NCBI GenBank assembly: GCA_934098735.1
Contig: CAKOOS010000002.1
Span: 53,028-117,027, forward strand
Direction of reading: 5' to 3'
DNA length: 64,000 nucleotides
Source of the DNA: an uncultured Bacilli bacterium
GTDB lineage: Bacteria; Bacillota_I; Bacilli_A; RF39; UBA660
Shown: in pieces, positions 61,610 to 64,000 of the stretch
Layout of the letters: each line of letters begins with the position of its first letter
How positions within the stretch are numbered: position 1 is the first letter of the stretch
Made by a program: the position numbers and the translations under genes
Notes under the pieces: model-generated
Told to the model about the DNA's origin: nothing
The model's input: only the letters and a program-made list of their open reading frames with translations
Databases searched by the model: none

Positions 61610-62092
61610 ATGAAATTTATAAAGGAAGCTGTTCCTTATATTATTATTATTTTAGTTGTAGTTTTAATAAGAGTATTTATAATTACTCCAGTTAGAGTAG
61701 ATGGATCAAGTATGAAAAATACTTTGAAAGATAATGATATCTTATTACTTTATAAACTAGGAAGTATTAAAAGAAATGATATTGTAGTCTTAGATGAATC
61801 TTATGATAATGAAATTATAATTAAAAGAATTATAGGATTACCTGGGGAAACAGTAGCAATTAAAAATGGAAAAATATATATAAATAATAAAGAATATGAT
61901 GATAAGTTTGCTTACGGAGAAACAAGTGATTATGACAAAATTACTCTCGGAGATGATGAATACTTTATTCTCGGAGATAATCGCATAGTAAGTAAAGATT
62001 CTAGATATTTTGGACCTGTTAAAGAAAAAGAAATAATTGGTAAAGCTATATTTAGATTATTTCCATTTAATAAAATAGGTAAATTAAAGTAA
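61610..62092 (+). CDS. lepB: Signal peptidase I
   Basis: Removes signal peptides of secreted proteins outside the membrane. 160 residues, the short Gram-positive form. One membrane helix (about 8-27), catalytic Ser in VDGSSMKNTL, catalytic Lys in IKRIIGLPGE, and the GDNRIVSKDSRYFG box. ATG after AAGGAGTTGATTAA, following rplS. It is a likely processor of the secreted proteins at 8582, 16403 and 17075; the SipW-type leader at 20869 may need a different peptidase. Confidence 0.94.
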   Translation: MKFIKEAVPYIIIILVVVLIRVFIITPVRVDGSSMKNTLKDNDILLLYKLGSIKRNDIVVLDESYDNEIIIKRIIGLPGETVAIKNGKIYINNKEYDDKFAYGETSDYDKITLGDDEYFILGDNRIVSKDSRYFGPVKEKEIIGKAIFRLFPFNKIGKLK

Positions 62093-62100
62093 ATTATGGG

Positions 62101-62134
62101 GTTTTCTTTGCTAAATGTGAAGAAAGCTTTTTTA
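62101..62134 (+). terminator. Terminator after lepB
   Basis: Stem GTTTTCTT/AAGAAAGC (one T-G pair) with a 10-11 base loop and T7. Confidence 0.65.
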
Positions 62135-62163
62135 ATAATTTTATATATCTAACCCGAAATTTA

Positions 62164-62172
62164 TGATATAAT
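62164..62172 (+). promoter_or_regulatory. Extended -10 promoter of the lipoprotein gene
   Basis: TGATATAAT 30 bases before the ATG at 62202. Confidence 0.6.
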
Positions 62173-62201
62173 AGCGACGTAATTAAAAGAGAGGTTTATT
62201 T

Positions 62202-62840
62202 ATGAAAAAAGTATTTAGTGTTTTATTAGTAGGAATTATTATTTTATCACTAGCTGGCTGTAAAAAAGAAAAAACTATCAGCATTAATAAGTTAAATAGC
62301 ATTAATAATATTATAATTAATTATTTTAAAGAAAAATCTAGTGAATATGAAAACTTTAGTTATAATTATGTTGATGAAGAAGCTAAAGTTGTTGTAGTGG
62401 GTTTAAAAGTAAATTCTAAAAAAGAACAAGACTGGTTTAAAGAAAATATTGTAAATTCAAAATATATAAAATTTGAGCAAGGATATCCAGATAAAGATAA
62501 TAGTTTCAGTGTAATTGAAAATATAGAAAAAATTATAAAAAATGGGCCTCAGACATCATCAAGTCCATTTGATTATATTAAAGCAAGTCAAAATGAATAT
62601 GATGAATTGTTAAATCACCCTGAAGATACATTTGAATATGCTATTGAAGATTTATTAAAAACGAATGCCGGAGATGGATTAAAAAGCTATATAGAAGCAC
62701 TGTTATGTAAAGAAATAAATAAAGATTTTGAATATGACTTTGAATCGGCGATAGATTATTTAAATAGTTATAAAGAATATATAAAAAATAGTTCTAAGTT
62801 AAGTGAATATGATAATTATGTTAAATCTTTATTAAACTAG
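62202..62840 (+). CDS. Lipoprotein of unknown function
   Basis: 212 residues. Lipoprotein signal: basic start, hydrophobic core and lipobox LAGC with Cys at 20. The mature part is charged and helical with a few strands (YNYVDEEAKVVVVGLKV); there is a DUF4825-like or peptidyl-regulator-like feel but no family I can name. ATG after GAGAGG. Probably held on the outer face of the membrane. Confidence 0.75.
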   Translation: MKKVFSVLLVGIIILSLAGCKKEKTISINKLNSINNIIINYFKEKSSEYENFSYNYVDEEAKVVVVGLKVNSKKEQDWFKENIVNSKYIKFEQGYPDKDNSFSVIENIEKIIKNGPQTSSSPFDYIKASQNEYDELLNHPEDTFEYAIEDLLKTNAGDGLKSYIEALLCKEINKDFEYDFESAIDYLNSYKEYIKNSSKLSEYDNYVKSLLN

Positions 62841-62870
62841 AGATCTAATTAGTAATGGTTGGTGAAATAT

Positions 62871-63308
62871 ATGATAAATAGAATTCTAATTGAACTATAT
62901 GACGATTATGAAAAAAATAATATAGAAAGTTTGATTGATTTTGCAACTAAAACATTTCCCAAAGATGGTACAGATAAATTTTTTATAGGCTGTGTATTAA
63001 TTATGTTTTCAAGAGCAGGAGGATTAAAGCCAAGATATAATGTCTCTAGGGAACAATTAATTTCTATCGTGTTATCTGCCAAGAAAAAAATAGGTCAAAC
63101 TAATCTTTTAGCTTTTTATGTAGAAAGAATAAACACAAATAAAAAGGTAAGTAAATATTTAAAAACAGTAGTAAATGATAGTAATTTAGATTGTTATGCT
63201 GATTTAGTGCTTAACTATTTAGATCAATTTAAACCTAAATTTATTGAAGATCTAGAAAAGCACAATAAAAAGATTGAAGAGTATATAGTTTTTAAAGACC
63301 ATAAGTAG
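62871..63308 (+). CDS. Unknown small soluble protein
   Basis: About 145 residues from ATG 62871 (GGTTGGTGA upstream; the in-frame TTG and GTG at 62859 and 62862 lie in that site). Helical and charged, no signal peptide. Not recognised. It directly precedes, and overlaps by a few bases, the remains of a rhuM gene; the two need not be related. Confidence 0.55.
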   Translation: MINRILIELYDDYEKNNIESLIDFATKTFPKDGTDKFFIGCVLIMFSRAGGLKPRYNVSREQLISIVLSAKKKIGQTNLLAFYVERINTNKKVSKYLKTVVNDSNLDCYADLVLNYLDQFKPKFIEDLEKHNKKIEEYIVFKDHK

Positions 63309-63776
63309 AAAAAAATTCAGAAATAACAAAAGAATTTTTTAAAACAGTTCAAAATAAATTACACTATGCAATAACTGGTAATACCACAGCTGAAATAATA
63401 TATAACAGGGTTAACTCAGAAAAAGAAAATATGGGACTAACCAATTAGAAAAATTCTCCTAATGGATCAATCATATAAATATGATGTAGATATTGCAAAA
63501 AACTATTTAAATGAAAAGAAATTAAAAGATTTGAATAGAATAGTAACAATGCACTTAGATTATGCAGAATTACAAGCAGAAAAACTAAATGCATTCTTAC
63601 AATTTAATGGAAAAGAAATATTACATAGCGAGGGTAAAATATCGGCTAGTGTTGCACAAGAATTAGCTTATAAAGAGTATGATAAATTTAAAGTTAGACA
63701 AGATAGATTATATAAGTCAGACTTTGATAATTTTTTAAATGAAGCAAGAATGATAGAGGATGCAAGTGATAAATAG
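63305..63776 (+). pseudogene. Decayed rhuM-like gene
   Basis: Three pieces of a RhuM-family protein. Frame one (63305-63448) reads KEFFKTVQNKLHYAITG, then TAEIIYNRVNSEKENMGLTN and a TAG where the family usually has Trp (MGLTxW). The same frame goes on as KNSPNGSII, then a one-base frameshift leads to YKYDVDIAKNYLNEKKL and LNRIVTMHLDYAELQAEKL to the stop at 63776. The N-terminal DNA-binding-like half is missing. RhuM proteins occur in genomic islands and beside type I restriction genes; here only the remnant is left. Confidence 0.82.
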
Positions 63777-63831
63777 TGGATATGCATCAAAAAAGAGAAA
63801 TGAGAAAAAATAAAAAAATGAACGAAGATAC

Positions 63832-63873
63832 AAAAAGTTTACCATCAACGAGTATCAACTGGTAACTTTTTTA
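63832..63873 (+). terminator. Terminator after the rhuM remnant
   Basis: Long stem (63832-63844 with 63860-63872, one bulged T) and T run. Confidence 0.7.
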
Positions 63874-63889
63874 TAAGAAGGTGAATATT

Positions 63890-64000
63890 TTGAAGATAGA
63901 AGATTTAAGAAAAGATTATGATAAATTACAAGTTAAATATGGTGCTAAGGAATTAGATTCTATATATAATGGTGGATGTGAAAAAAATCCTGATATATGT
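63890..64000 (+). CDS. N-terminus of a probable uracil-DNA glycosylase family protein (cut by window edge)
   Basis: TTG start at 63890 after AGAAGGTGA. The 37 visible residues end ELDSIYNGGCEKNPDIC, which recalls the opening of Firmicutes uracil-DNA glycosylase-family proteins that read GCE-NP-I-FVFMNPTG. The catalytic part lies beyond the window, so this is a tentative name. Confidence 0.5.
   Translation, partial: MKIEDLRKDYDKLQVKYGAKELDSIYNGGCEKNPDIC

Noticed and set aside
1..64000. TGA read as tryptophan (Mycoplasma-like code)
   Set aside because: Tryptophan is written TGG in conserved places and genes such as the SGNH protein end at TGA, so the standard bacterial code holds.
1..64000. 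CRISPR arrays or insertion sequences
   Set aside because: No regularly spaced direct repeats, no transposase-like product and no paired terminal repeats were seen.

Overview
This window is chromosomal DNA from a very AT-rich, low-GC Gram-positive bacterium. The gene set is that of the Bacilli: infB-rbfA-truB, gpsB next to a type B RNase P RNA, a recU-ponA type pair, scpA-scpB, dnaD-nth, a RodZ-like gene next to pgsA, and class B sortases. Genes end at TAA, TAG or TGA, and tryptophan is written TGG, so the standard bacterial code fits. SpoIVA and a CotD-like coat protein show descent from, or membership in, an endospore-forming line. I infer an uncultured, probably gut-dwelling member of the Bacilli near the Erysipelotrichales/RF39/Mollicutes branch; the exact taxon cannot be fixed from this sequence alone. 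Ribosome binding sites are mostly AGGTGA or GGAGG, several genes start with TTG or GTG, and many promoters carry an extended -10 (TGNTATAAT).

Layout. 0-2.4 kb: end of a translation operon (infB, rbfA, a GNAT-like protein, truB). 2.5-8.5 kb: SNF2 helicase, a serine beta-lactamase-like protein, a membrane-anchored XRE regulator. 8.6-12.4 kb: a secreted protein of unknown role, spoIVA with a sigma-E-like promoter, murD. 12.5-25.2 kb: envelope region with two single-pass proteins, a class B sortase with a large cytoplasmic N-terminal domain, two small wall-anchored proteins divergent from it, lysS, a YfcC-like transporter, a large surface protein, an unknown gene and a ClpC-like ATPase. 25.3-32.4 kb: small holin-like protein, Ca2+ P-type ATPase, an MBOAT/SGNH acyl-transfer pair, two small membrane proteins. 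32.4-37.7 kb: tRNA-Met, a TetR-controlled ABC exporter, tag, gmk. 37.8-41.6 kb: thioredoxin-like protein, scpAB, DUF6512-like protein, tRNA-Leu. 41.6-42.7 kb: sparse stretch with an ASCH protein and a wrecked acetyltransferase. 42.7-52.2 kb: dCMP deaminase, second class B sortase, class I aldolase, MscS, cca, dnaD, nth, PBP1A, recU. 52.3-54.9 kb: small ORF, gpsB, rnpB, RodZ-like, pgsA, HAD protein. 54.9-59.9 kb: CotD-like protein, an unknown helical protein, a prepilin-like protein, a DUF2779 double-nuclease protein and a compact UvrD-type helicase. 60-64 kb: alanine-racemase-like protein without the usual catalytic lysine, rplS, lepB, lipoprotein, a decayed rhuM gene, and the start of a probable uracil-DNA glycosylase.

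How the parts work together. Much of the window concerns the cell envelope: peptidoglycan precursor and polymer synthesis (MurD, PBP1A), division and shape (GpsB, RodZ-like), lipid synthesis (PgsA), protein export and anchoring (LepB, two sortases, two KTGA-type sorting signals) and possible acyl decoration (MBOAT/SGNH). The least usual items are the sortase with its cytoplasmic domain next to its likely substrates, a 10-bp stem that encloses the Shine-Dalgarno sequence and start codon of the Clp ATPase, a promoter-terminator-gene arrangement ahead of the MBOAT gene, the racemase-like protein with altered active-site motifs, and the prepilin-like/DUF2779 gene cluster. I saw no CRISPR array, insertion sequence or prophage.
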